From an uncultured Bacteroidales bacterium (lineage in GTDB: Bacteria > Bacteroidota > Bacteroidia > Bacteroidales > F082): 22,017 bases of DNA. Shown piece by piece: positions 13,041 to 20,842 of this stretch (position 1 is its first letter; the number at the start of each line of letters is the position of its first letter). A model generated the notes under the pieces. It was not told the DNA's origin and ran no database searches. It saw nothing but the letters and a program-made list of their open reading frames with translations. The stretch spans positions 1 through 22,017 of the forward strand of contig CAJOIF010000045.1 in the NCBI GenBank assembly GCA_905234765.1, given 5' to 3'. Both the position numbers and the translations under genes were made by a program.

Positions 13041-14520
13041 CCCCGACATCCTCAATTGCTTGGCCAATTTAAGCAGCGATGAGGTCTTCACCTCACCCGA
13101 GTTGGCTAACCGAATGCTCGATCTGCTGCCACAGGAGTTGTTCCGTTCCAGCAAGACGCGCTTCCTCGACCCATGCAGCAAGAGCGGAGTCTTCCTGCGC
13201 GAGATTGCCAAACGGCTGTTGGCAGGGCTAGAAGAGCAGATTCCCGACTTGCAACAGCGCATCGACCATATTATGACCCAGCAGGTCTTCGGCATTGCCT
13301 GCACCGACCTCACTGCTGAGATGAGTCGTCGCACACTCTATTGCACCAAACAGGCCAATGGCGAGTATAGTGTGGCAACCTGTTTCGATGATGCGCAAGG
13401 CAACCTGCGCTACATGCGCTGCCAACACACTTGGGAGAACGGCAAGTGTAAGCATTGTGGTGCCAACCGTGCCCAATATGACCGCGTAGAAACCATCGAG
13501 TCCTATGCTTATCCTTTTATTCATAAATCAATCAAAGAAATATTCAAGAGAGACATGCAATTTGACGTAATCATAGGTAACCCGCCATATCAAATGAGTG
13601 ATGGTGGCAACAGCGCGAGTGCGATGCCAATCTATCAACATTTTGTTCAACAGGCAAAAAAACTGAAACCACGTTTTCTAATAATGATTACACCCTCTCG
13701 TTGGTTTGCTGGAGGAAGAGGATTAGATACATATCGTGAAGAAATGCTTAATGACAACAGAATAGAAAAGATTGTAGATTATGCAGATTCCCAAGATTGT
13801 TTTCCAGCAGTAATTATCGGTGGTGGAGTTAGTTATTTTCTATGGAACCGGGAATACCATGGCAAATGCACTGTGGTCAATATTGCAAAAGAAATAAAGT
13901 CCGAAACACAACGTTGTCTTAATGAATACCCAGTATTCGTTCGTTCCAATGAAGCAATAAACATAATTCACAAACTTGGACTATTTACATCATTGAGTTC
14001 AATAGTTCTTCCATCTAACCCGTTCGGATTTAGGACATTTATTCGAGGAGAAAGTAAACCTTCCCTTGACAGTATTGCATTAATAAATAGTGAAGGAGTT
14101 GGCTATGTTAAACGTTCAGATGTATTGAAAAACATTGATGCTATCGACAAATATAATGTAATTCTTACTCGTGCTATGTCTGGGGGAAACAAGCCAATGT
14201 CTGATGGAAAGTATCAGATTATTCCAAGCACCATGAAAGTAATGAATGCTGGCGAGATATGTGCAGAAACCTACATCTGCATTGGCAAATTTAGCAACAA
14301 AAAAGAAGCCGACAATTTGGTTTCATATTTAAAAACCAATTTTTGTAGATTTATGATGCTACAAGCAATGACATCAATAATGATAAACAAAGATGTTTTC
14401 AGATTCGTCCCAATGCAAGACTTCTCCCACCCATGGACAGACGAGATGCTATACAAGAAATACGACTTGGACAAGGACGAAATTGCTTTTATTGAGAGCA
14501 TGATTCGCCCAATGGAATGA
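13024..14520 (+). CDS. Eco57I-type restriction-modification DNA methyltransferase
   Basis: This 498-residue protein (start ATG 13024) has DEVFTSPELANRMLDLL, then a motif I variant FLDPCSKSGVFLREI (SKSG in place of CGSG), and the catalytic motif IV FDVIIGNPPYQMSDGG (NPPY at 186-189). A putative zinc knuckle lies between them (CQHTWENGKCKHCG: C133, H135, C142, C145). After the catalytic core comes IMITPSRWFAGGRGLDTYREEMLNDNRIEKIVDYADSQDCFP, typical of Eco57I-like methylases. A C-terminal region of about 200 residues probably recognises the target. It should methylate adenine in a specific site and protect host DNA from the helicase-nuclease encoded downstream. Base composition shifts sharply inside the gene from about 13510 (see findings). 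It overlaps the preceding gene by 17 bp. Confidence 0.85.
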   Translation: MKNTYSPDILNCLANLSSDEVFTSPELANRMLDLLPQELFRSSKTRFLDPCSKSGVFLREIAKRLLAGLEEQIPDLQQRIDHIMTQQVFGIACTDLTAEMSRRTLYCTKQANGEYSVATCFDDAQGNLRYMRCQHTWENGKCKHCGANRAQYDRVETIESYAYPFIHKSIKEIFKRDMQFDVIIGNPPYQMSDGGNSASAMPIYQHFVQQAKKLKPRFLIMITPSRWFAGGRGLDTYREEMLNDNRIEKIVDYADSQDCFPAVIIGGGVSYFLWNREYHGKCTVVNIAKEIKSETQRCLNEYPVFVRSNEAINIIHKLGLFTSLSSIVLPSNPFGFRTFIRGESKPSLDSIALINSEGVGYVKRSDVLKNIDAIDKYNVILTRAMSGGNKPMSDGKYQIIPSTMKVMNAGEICAETYICIGKFSNKKEADNLVSYLKTNFCRFMMLQAMTSIMINKDVFRFVPMQDFSHPWTDEMLYKKYDLDKDEIAFIESMIRPME

Positions 14521-14590
14521 TATTATAAAACACAAACAGAACGTTCTTTGAAATTTTAGGAGAAAACTGGCATGGTTTAAGAAAGATGTG

Positions 14591-14598
14591 TATTTTTG
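14591..14598 (+). promoter_or_regulatory. -7 promoter box for toxin-antitoxin pair
   Basis: TATTTTTG, an exact -7 consensus, lies 21 bp before the antitoxin ATG at 14620, giving the pair its own promoter within the restriction locus. Confidence 0.65.
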
Positions 14599-14619
14599 CA
14601 CTGTAAAAACACCCATGAC

Positions 14620-14811
14620 ATGGCAAAAGATTACTCCACAGAAGAATCTAAAACTTCGATGGCCTCAGAACCGGTAGCAGAATATGGTGTTGCTTCAAAA
14701 ACAACATATCGGGTAATCTCTGACGAAGAAATAGCGCGGTGCATGCCGCTTGAAGAGTCTCGTCGTCGGCTGACAGAGAAGATTTACAAGTTCTATCATC
14801 CTGAGGCATGA
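14620..14811 (+). CDS. Antitoxin of a ParE/RelE-type toxin-antitoxin pair
   Basis: This 63-residue protein has a disordered, charged N-terminus (MAKDYSTEESKTSMASEPVAEYG) and a C-terminal segment TYRVISDEEIARCMPLEESRRRLTEKIYKFYH. That segment resembles the C-terminal toxin-neutralising part of small antitoxins found beside ParE-like toxins in Bacteroidales. No clear DNA-binding fold is visible. The start is the first in-frame ATG after the promoter box. The stop overlaps the toxin ATG in the ATGA arrangement, typical of type II modules that keep antitoxin production ahead of toxin. Confidence 0.72.
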   Translation: MAKDYSTEESKTSMASEPVAEYGVASKTTYRVISDEEIARCMPLEESRRRLTEKIYKFYHPEA

Positions 14812-15122
14812 AGATTATTGTTGAAGAACGAGTGCATCAGGCAATAGATTCTTTCTATGATGCTGCCATCTTGAAGCATTGGCACACTTTGAGTTATGAA
14901 ATCGTGGAACGCAAAAAGGATCGTCTCTATGACGGATTGGAATCGCTTGTTGATTATGCGACCATATTCCCCAAGGCCAGACTAAAACAGGAATGGATCG
15001 AAAAGGAATGGCAGGAATTCATCTGCGAGGATTTCCACTTCGCGTATGAGATTACTGTTGATGTTCGCGGAGAAACGGTAATTGTCATTCACGACGCTGT
15101 CCATAGTTTTTTGTACTACTAA
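14808..15122 (+). CDS. Type II toxin, RelE/ParE superfamily
   Basis: This 104-residue protein has the size and secondary-structure order of RelE/ParE toxins: a first strand MKIIVEERV, two N-terminal helices (HQAIDSFYDAAILKHWHTLSYEIVERKKDRLYDGLESLVD), then strands with KQEWIEKEWQEFICEDFHFAYEI and the terminal EITVDVRGETVIVIHDAVHSFLYY, matching the usual basic or aromatic C-terminal strand pair. Whether it cleaves mRNA (RelE) or attacks gyrase (ParE) cannot be told; no confident catalytic set is visible. It overlaps the antitoxin by four bases and sits between the methyltransferase and helicase genes of the restriction locus, where it may stabilise that locus. Confidence 0.75.
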   Translation: MKIIVEERVHQAIDSFYDAAILKHWHTLSYEIVERKKDRLYDGLESLVDYATIFPKARLKQEWIEKEWQEFICEDFHFAYEITVDVRGETVIVIHDAVHSFLYY

Positions 15123-15192
15123 ATACCTCTCCTAACTATTTCTGCATAAGGACGTTCGCTTATAAAAACGTAAACGAACAAACTGACATATT

Positions 15193-17706
15193 ATGCAGAC
15201 GATAGACCAGATACTTCCTAACGAGCGGCGGACAATACCGCAGATTTACATGTACGACGACACATCCTTCCCAGGATGGATAAAGATAGGACAGACCACC
15301 CGCGCCGATGTGCGGAAACGCATTGATGAACAACACCCCATCACCGAGCCACACAAGACCTACCACCTGTTGTGGCACGACAATGCCTTCTATGCCGACG
15401 GCAGCGGCGAGAGTTTCAGCGACCACGACCTGCACGAATGCCTGCGCCGCATGGGCAAGGAACTCATCGGTGAGTGGTGCCGTTGCTCGCTACGCGAAGC
15501 ACAAGCGGCCTACGTAGCCGTGCGCCACCGCGACACACAGGTGAAGACGGATCGTGACCTTGACTACAAGATGCGCGACGAACAGGAACAGGCAGTAAAA
15601 CAAACCGCCGACTACTTCGCCAAGATGGACATAGAGGAACCTAACCGTCCCAGCCACTACCTTTGGAATGCCAAGATGCGTTTCGGCAAGACCTTCGCCA
15701 CATATCAGCTCGCCAAACGGATGGGTGCCAAACGTGTGTTGGTGCTCACATTCAAACCCGCAGTGGAAGACTCGTGGCGCGATGACCTGCTACGCCACCG
15801 CGATTTTGAAGGTTGGCGATACTACAGCAGTCGCATGGACGAAGAATTTCCGTCATTGTCCTCGCCAAAGCCATTGGTGGTGTTTGGTTCGTTTCAAGAC
15901 TATCTCGGCAGAGACCGTTTTGGCAACATCAAGCCTAAAAACGAGTGGGTGCATGCTATCAATTGGGATTTGATTGTGCTGGATGAATACCACTTTGGGG
16001 CTTGGAACGACAACGCTAAGAGTCTGCTGGACCTTGGGGATGCCGACGCCAAAAAGCGACAGACGGAGGAGGACGAAGTGATGACAGAAAGCGGCATTGA
16101 TGTGGAAAGCGGTCGCGCTTGGGACGACGAGGATGTGCCCATCACTGGCAACCATTACCTTTACCTCAGCGGTACGCCGTTCCGAGCATTGGCCACAGGC
16201 GAGTTTATGGAAAGCCAAATCTTCAACTGGACTTATCAAGACGAGCAGGCACGGAAAGAAGCCATCGGCGGTCCCTATCTGGAGATGCCCACCATGGTGA
16301 TGATGACCTACCAGATGCCACAAGACCTTGGGGCAATGATAGAGCAATGGGATATGGACGGCTTTGACCTCAATGAGTTTTTCCGCGCTGAAGGAAAGAA
16401 ATTTGTCCACGAAAAAGCCGTCCAGAAATGGCTCGACATCATCCGTGGCAAGGCGCCCATCTTCGGTGACGGCAGTTCGCCGCTCAATGTGCGACCTGCT
16501 CTGCCATTCGAGGACACCCGTCTGCTTGACCTATGCGCCCACACGATGTGGTTCCTGCCCAACGTGGCCTCATGCGATGCCATGGAAGCACTACTTCACC
16601 GCCCGGCTAACGGATTCTATCAAAACTACACCATCCTCAATTGTAGTGGCACCAAGGCTGGCATTGGAATTGATGCCCTTGGGCCAGTGCGTGAGGCTAT
16701 GGGCGACAACCCTTTGAAAACACGCACCATCACGCTGACCTGCGGCAAACTGACCACAGGCGTAACGCTGCGTCCGTTGGGAGGACTGTTGATGTTGCGC
16801 AACTGCTCAAGTCCCGAGACCTACTTCCAGACGGCTTTCCGTGTGCAAAGCCCATGGACGGCCACCGACAAGGACGACCCCACGAAGAGAACTATACTGA
16901 AACCTACTTGTTATGTGTTCGACTTCGCCCCCAACCGTGCCCTGCGCGAGGTGGTGACCTACGCCAACCAATTGGATGTGGACAGCAATCGTCGCATCAC
17001 CGACAAAGTGGACGAGTTCATCAACTTCCTACCCATCTTGCAATTCGATGGCAGCTCCATGAAACGGGTAGATGCCACCGAGATACTTGATTTCGTCGAT
17101 AATGGCACCAGTGGAACGTTGCTTGCCCGTCGTTGGAACAGCGCACAATTGGTCAATGTCGATAACGCCACCCTCCAACGGGTGCTTGACAATCCTGAGG
17201 CATTGGCCACTATCATGAAGATTGAAGGCTTCCGCGCCTTGGGCAGCGACATCATCGAAAACATTGTCAACCGGGCCGAGAAAATCAAGAAGTTAAAACG
17301 AGAGATTGGCGATGATAACAATCAAAAGAAGAAAAAGGAACTCACCGCCGAGGAGAAAGAATATCGTTCCAAGCGGCGCGAGGTGCAGGAAAAACTAATG
17401 AAATTCGCCACCAGAATCCCCATCTTCATGTACCTCACTGATTATCGTGAAGAAAGTTTAGAAGATGTCATCCGCAAACTGGAACCAAGATTATTTGAGC
17501 GCGTCACAGGCCTCACCATCGACGACTTCGACCTGCTTTTGCGTGTCGGCGTCTTCAACCGCGCCCAAATGAACGACGCCATCCTGAAGTTCCGCCGCTA
17601 CGAAGATGCCTCATTAGAATATACTGGCGTTAACAGGCATTCTGAAGATAAACGCATCGGCTTGATGGACAGCACGGTACCGATTGAGGCGTTGCTAGGG
17701 CATTGA
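15193..17706 (+). CDS. GIY-YIG (T5orf172-like) nuclease plus DExH helicase, restriction subunit
   Basis: This 837-residue protein combines two domains. Residues about 15-110 resemble the T5orf172/Mug113 branch of GIY-YIG nucleases (QIYMYDDTSFPGWIKIGQTTRADVRKRI). Residues about 130-600 are a superfamily 2 helicase: Walker A NAKMRFGKTFA (K166, T167), DExH box IVLDEYH (264-267), motif III YLSGTPF, motif V TTGVTL (521-526) and motif VI YFQTAFRVQSPW (Q546, R550). The C-terminal part is lysine-rich and helical (KKLKREIGDDNNQKKKKELTAEEKEYRSK) and ends in a small domain. It fits the translocating, cutting subunit of an ATP-dependent restriction system whose methyltransferases lie upstream. A one-mismatch -7 box (TATTTCTG, 15137-15144) and an inverted repeat GTTCG/CGAAC (15154-15179) lie in the 70-bp leader. 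It appears intact. Confidence 0.85.
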   Translation: MQTIDQILPNERRTIPQIYMYDDTSFPGWIKIGQTTRADVRKRIDEQHPITEPHKTYHLLWHDNAFYADGSGESFSDHDLHECLRRMGKELIGEWCRCSLREAQAAYVAVRHRDTQVKTDRDLDYKMRDEQEQAVKQTADYFAKMDIEEPNRPSHYLWNAKMRFGKTFATYQLAKRMGAKRVLVLTFKPAVEDSWRDDLLRHRDFEGWRYYSSRMDEEFPSLSSPKPLVVFGSFQDYLGRDRFGNIKPKNEWVHAINWDLIVLDEYHFGAWNDNAKSLLDLGDADAKKRQTEEDEVMTESGIDVESGRAWDDEDVPITGNHYLYLSGTPFRALATGEFMESQIFNWTYQDEQARKEAIGGPYLEMPTMVMMTYQMPQDLGAMIEQWDMDGFDLNEFFRAEGKKFVHEKAVQKWLDIIRGKAPIFGDGSSPLNVRPALPFEDTRLLDLCAHTMWFLPNVASCDAMEALLHRPANGFYQNYTILNCSGTKAGIGIDALGPVREAMGDNPLKTRTITLTCGKLTTGVTLRPLGGLLMLRNCSSPETYFQTAFRVQSPWTATDKDDPTKRTILKPTCYVFDFAPNRALREVVTYANQLDVDSNRRITDKVDEFINFLPILQFDGSSMKRVDATEILDFVDNGTSGTLLARRWNSAQLVNVDNATLQRVLDNPEALATIMKIEGFRALGSDIIENIVNRAEKIKKLKREIGDDNNQKKKKELTAEEKEYRSKRREVQEKLMKFATRIPIFMYLTDYREESLEDVIRKLEPRLFERVTGLTIDDFDLLLRVGVFNRAQMNDAILKFRRYEDASLEYTGVNRHSEDKRIGLMDSTVPIEALLGH

Positions 17707-17768
17707 TTTGTTCCGAAAACATACAACATCGGTTCACTTTTATACACCTTAAGCACGGTCACAAGGTC

Positions 17769-17776
17769 TATTTTTG
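17769..17776 (+). promoter_or_regulatory. -7 promoter box and small hairpin before the RND pump remnant
   Basis: TATTTTTG lies 24 bp before the ATG at 17800. It is followed at once by GTCTTT-TCTT-AAAGAC (17776-17791), a perfect 6-bp hairpin in the leader. The pump operon therefore kept a promoter although its genes are broken. Confidence 0.6.
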
Positions 17777-17799
17777 TCTTTTCTTAAAGACAAGATGTT

Positions 17800-19681
17800 A
17801 TGACCGTCAAAACCTTTATAGACAGACCCTTACTCTCTATCGTCATCAGCGTGTTCATCGTGGCGTTGGGCGTGATTGCGCTCACTTCGCTGCCGGTGGA
17901 GAAATATCCCGACATCGCGCCGCCAGCCATCAATGTGTGGGCATCGTATCCGGGTGCGAGTGCGGAAACGGTGCAGAAGAGCGTGGTGACGCCCTTGGAG
18001 GAGGCCATCAACGGTGTGGAGGGTATGACTTACATGAAGTCATCGGCGAGCAACGGTTCGGCGAGCGTCACGGTGTTTTTCGAGCAAGGTGCCAATGCCG
18101 ACATGGCAGCGGTGAATGTGCAGAACCGTGTGATTCAGGCACAAGGTCAGTTGCCCGCCGAGGTGCTGCAAATGGGTGGTGGCAGTCAGCGTGGCTGTTG
18201 CTGTCGTGCTGATGGTGGTGTTGTTCAAGGTGGTTCCGACGGGTTTTGTTCCTTCGGAGGACATGGGCAACCTGTTTGTGGAAATCAACACGCCGTCGGG
18301 CTACACGATGGAAAAGACCCGTGAGGTGATGAACCGCGTCAGCGACCAGATTCAGGAATTGCCAGCCGTCGAAGCTGTGGGCGGCGTGGTTGGTGTCGGC
18401 GCAGGCAGCAACGGTGCTTTCATTTATGTGCAGCTGAAGCCTTGGAAGCAGCGCAAGGGCTACGAGAACTCATCAACAGGCGTGATGGAACAAATCAACG
18501 AGATACTTGCAGAAGAACATGAGGGACAGTCATTTGCGATGGAACCGGGCATGATTGAAGGTTACGGTGGCGGAGGCGGCTTCGAGTTTTCGGTGCAAAA
18601 CCGCAACGGCATGGATGTCAGAACTTTGAAAGAGATCACGGACCGTTTCGTGGAGAAGTTGCAGGAACGTCCTGAAATCGGCGAAATCTATTCCAACTAC
18701 GATGTCAACTACCCGCAATACCGTGTGGATGTGGACGTGTCGCGCTGCAAGAAGGTGGGTGTTTCGCCTTCAACGGTGCTCAATGAACTGGGTGCCTATC
18801 TTGGTGGCGACTACATCTCTAACTTCAACAAATACGGCAAGGTGTATCAGGTCACCACGCAACTGCGACCTTCCGACCGTATCCGTCCCGAGTCGCTTGA
18901 CCAGCTCTTTGTCCGCTCGGAATCGGGCGCGATGCTGCCCATCAGCCAGTTTGTGACACTCACCAAGGAATATATGCCACAGACTTTGAGCAGCCATAAT
19001 ATGTTCAGCTGCATCGATGTGTCGGGCAACGTGGCGCAAGGTGGCAGCACGGGCAGTGCCATCAAGGCCATCCAAGAGGTGGCGGCGAAGGAGTTGCCTG
19101 TAGGCTACAGTGTGGAGTTCAGCGGCATCACCCGCGAGGAGAGCCGCACTTCGGGCCGCGTGGTTTTTATCTTCATCATCAGCGCTTTGTTCGTCTATTT
19201 AGTGATGGTTGCGCTCTACGAAAGTCTCTTCATCCCGATGGCGGTGATGCTGTCGGTGCCTTTCGGACTGGCGGGTAGTCTTTTGTTCGCGAAACTTTTC
19301 GCCGTGGAGAACAATATTTATATGCAGATTGGCCTTATTATGTTAGTCGGCCTGTTAGCCAAGACCGCCATATTGATTACCGAGTACGCATCACAGGGTC
19401 GTCTGAGAGGGCTATCCATCGGGCAAGCCGCCCTACAGAGCGCAAAAGAGCGCCTGCGTCCCATCCTGATGACTTCGCTGACAATGATTTTCGGCATGTT
19501 GCCCCTGATGTTCGCCACGGGTGCAGGGGCTAACGGTAGTCGTACCATCGGCGTTTGCGTGGTCGGTGGCATGTTGTTCGGCACCTTGGGCTTGCTTGTT
19601 ACCGTGCCGGCGTTGTTTGCGGTGTTCCAGAAGGTACAGGAGCGGTTTAAACCCATGGAAAGAAATGAGGAAAAGCGATGA
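17800..19681 (+). pseudogene. RND efflux pump (AcrB/HAE1 type) with central deletion and frameshift
   Basis: The first segment (17800 to about 18178) is a normal RND N-terminus: MTVKTFIDRPLLSIVISVFIVALG with helix 1, KYPDIAPPAINVWASYPGASAETVQKSVVTPLEEAINGV, then AAVNVQNRVIQAQGQLPAEVLQMG. From about 18176 a different frame continues with AVSVAVAVVLMVVLFKVVPTGFVPSEDMGNLFVEI, the helix and second periplasmic loop that normally lie about 400 residues later. It runs normally to VPALFAVFQKVQERF. Helices 2-6 and the proton-relay region of the first half are therefore missing and the join is out of frame, so no working pump can be made. The stop overlaps the start of the outer-membrane channel gene by four bases, as in an RND operon. 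Confidence 0.85.
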
Positions 19682-20566
19682 AAAGAATGGTATTGATGTT
19701 GGTATTAGCCCTCTGTTCGGAAATGTTGGCCGCACAAAGTTGGCAGCAGATTTTCCCCGACCCGTTATTGCAAACCTACATCAACGAGGCCTTGGAAAAC
19801 AACAGCGACTTACGGACGGCGCAGCTGTCGCTGGAGCAGTCGGAGGCAATGCTGAGACAGGCACGGCTGAGTTATCTGCCGAGCGTGGCCTTGTCGCCCT
19901 CGGGCACGGTGACGAAAGCGCAAAACACATCGGCGACCTATACCTACGAGCTTCCGCTGACGATGAACTGGGAACTGGATTTTGGAGGCAAACGTCACCA
20001 TCAAAAGGCAATGGCAACAGCAGAACCACAAAAGGACTCGGCACAGCTGCGCTATGCGCAGATTCAGCTGGTTGCGGAGGTGGCCAATGCCTATTTTACC
20101 TTGGCTATGCTTGACCAACAATATGCTGTCACGCAGGAAGGCATCAGCGTTCAAGAGGAGAACTTGCGGGTGCTTCGGGCGATGAAGGAAGTCGGGCAGC
20201 AAACGGCAGCCGCCGTCAACCAGGCGGAAGCGAACTATCAAAGTTTGATGGCTACTTTGCCCATGCTGGAAGCGCAGATTCGAAAAGCGGAGAGTGCGCT
20301 TTGCCTGTTGCTCAACCGCCGACCTGATACGATTGCACGATCCTCTTGGAAAGACGTGAAAAGCGTGGTGATGGATACAGAACAAGCCATCCCCTTGGAG
20401 GCGTTGTCAGCCCGCCCCGATGTGTTGGCGGCAGAATACCAGTTAAGGGTTTCTTTCAGTAATGTGAAGGTGGCTCGACGCACAGTTGCACCAGACGACC
20501 GACTGGCTCGAAAAGCAACAGAGTTACATCAATTTGTATAAAGCAACTTGTTTGGAACAACCATGA
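19678..20566 (+). pseudogene. TolC-like outer membrane efflux channel (NodT type) with internal deletion
   Basis: The N-terminal 267 codons are normal for an outer-membrane factor lipoprotein-like channel. They hold a signal (MKRMVLMLVLALCSEMLAAQ), DPLLQTYINEALENNSDLRTAQLSLEQSEAMLRQARLSYLPSVALSPSG, the coiled-coil LVAEVANAYFTLAMLDQQYAVTQEG and ARPDVLAAEYQLRVSFSNVKVAR. At about 20475 the frame breaks; the reading frame of the start ends at 20541. A second frame to 20566 gives LDAQLHQTTDWLEKQQSYINLYKA, which resembles the very C-terminal helix of such channels (usually ending LYKALGGGW). About 150 residues of the second half are absent. It is coupled to the RND remnant by an ATGA overlap. Confidence 0.75.
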
Positions 20567-20580
20567 TTGTCCTAATAATA

Positions 20581-20655
20581 AGTTAACCTAGGTTTTTAAA
20601 CTAATTTAATTCATTACCAACAATTTACGCTCTAATGTACAACTTTAGGTTAACT
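20581..20655. repeat. Inverted repeat in AT-rich intergenic region
   Basis: AGTTAACCTA (20581-20590) and TAGGTTAACT (20646-20655) are perfect inverted copies, 11 bp if the flanking A/T is counted, around a 55-bp spacer. The left arm overlaps the palindrome AACCTAGGTT (20584-20593). It could be an operator or a weak terminator after the channel remnant. The rest of 20567-20842 is AT-rich, and apart from the promoter at 20787 nothing else is recognisable. Confidence 0.45.
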
Positions 20656-20786
20656 TTAATTTACATTAAATTACAGATTTTTACACAATATTAGCCTTGC
20701 AACCATAAATAGTTGTTTTTTCAATACTGCAGACGAAAATTTGGAAAAAGATACTCACGATGTTTTGTCGGTAAGAAGAAGTTTTC

Positions 20787-20794
20787 TATTTTTG
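20787..20794 (+). promoter_or_regulatory. -7 promoter box for AAA ATPase gene
   Basis: TATTTTTG lies 48 bp before the ATG at 20843. The leader holds two direct TCGCAAAAAT copies 17 bp apart (from about 20804). On the minus strand these also read as TATTTTTG-like boxes, so divergent transcription is possible. Confidence 0.6.
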
Positions 20795-20842
20795 CATTGC
20801 ACTTCGCAAAAATGCAATAATCGCAAAAATACGAAATAGGCA

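Noticed and set aside
15151..15180. Riboswitch-like leader before the helicase gene
   Set aside because: Only a 5-bp inverted repeat (GTTCG/CGAAC) with a long loop is present, too little to support a structured RNA.
15853..16410. Minus-strand frame of 185 residues inside the helicase gene
   Set aside because: The plus strand carries clear helicase motifs across this interval; the antisense frame shows none.
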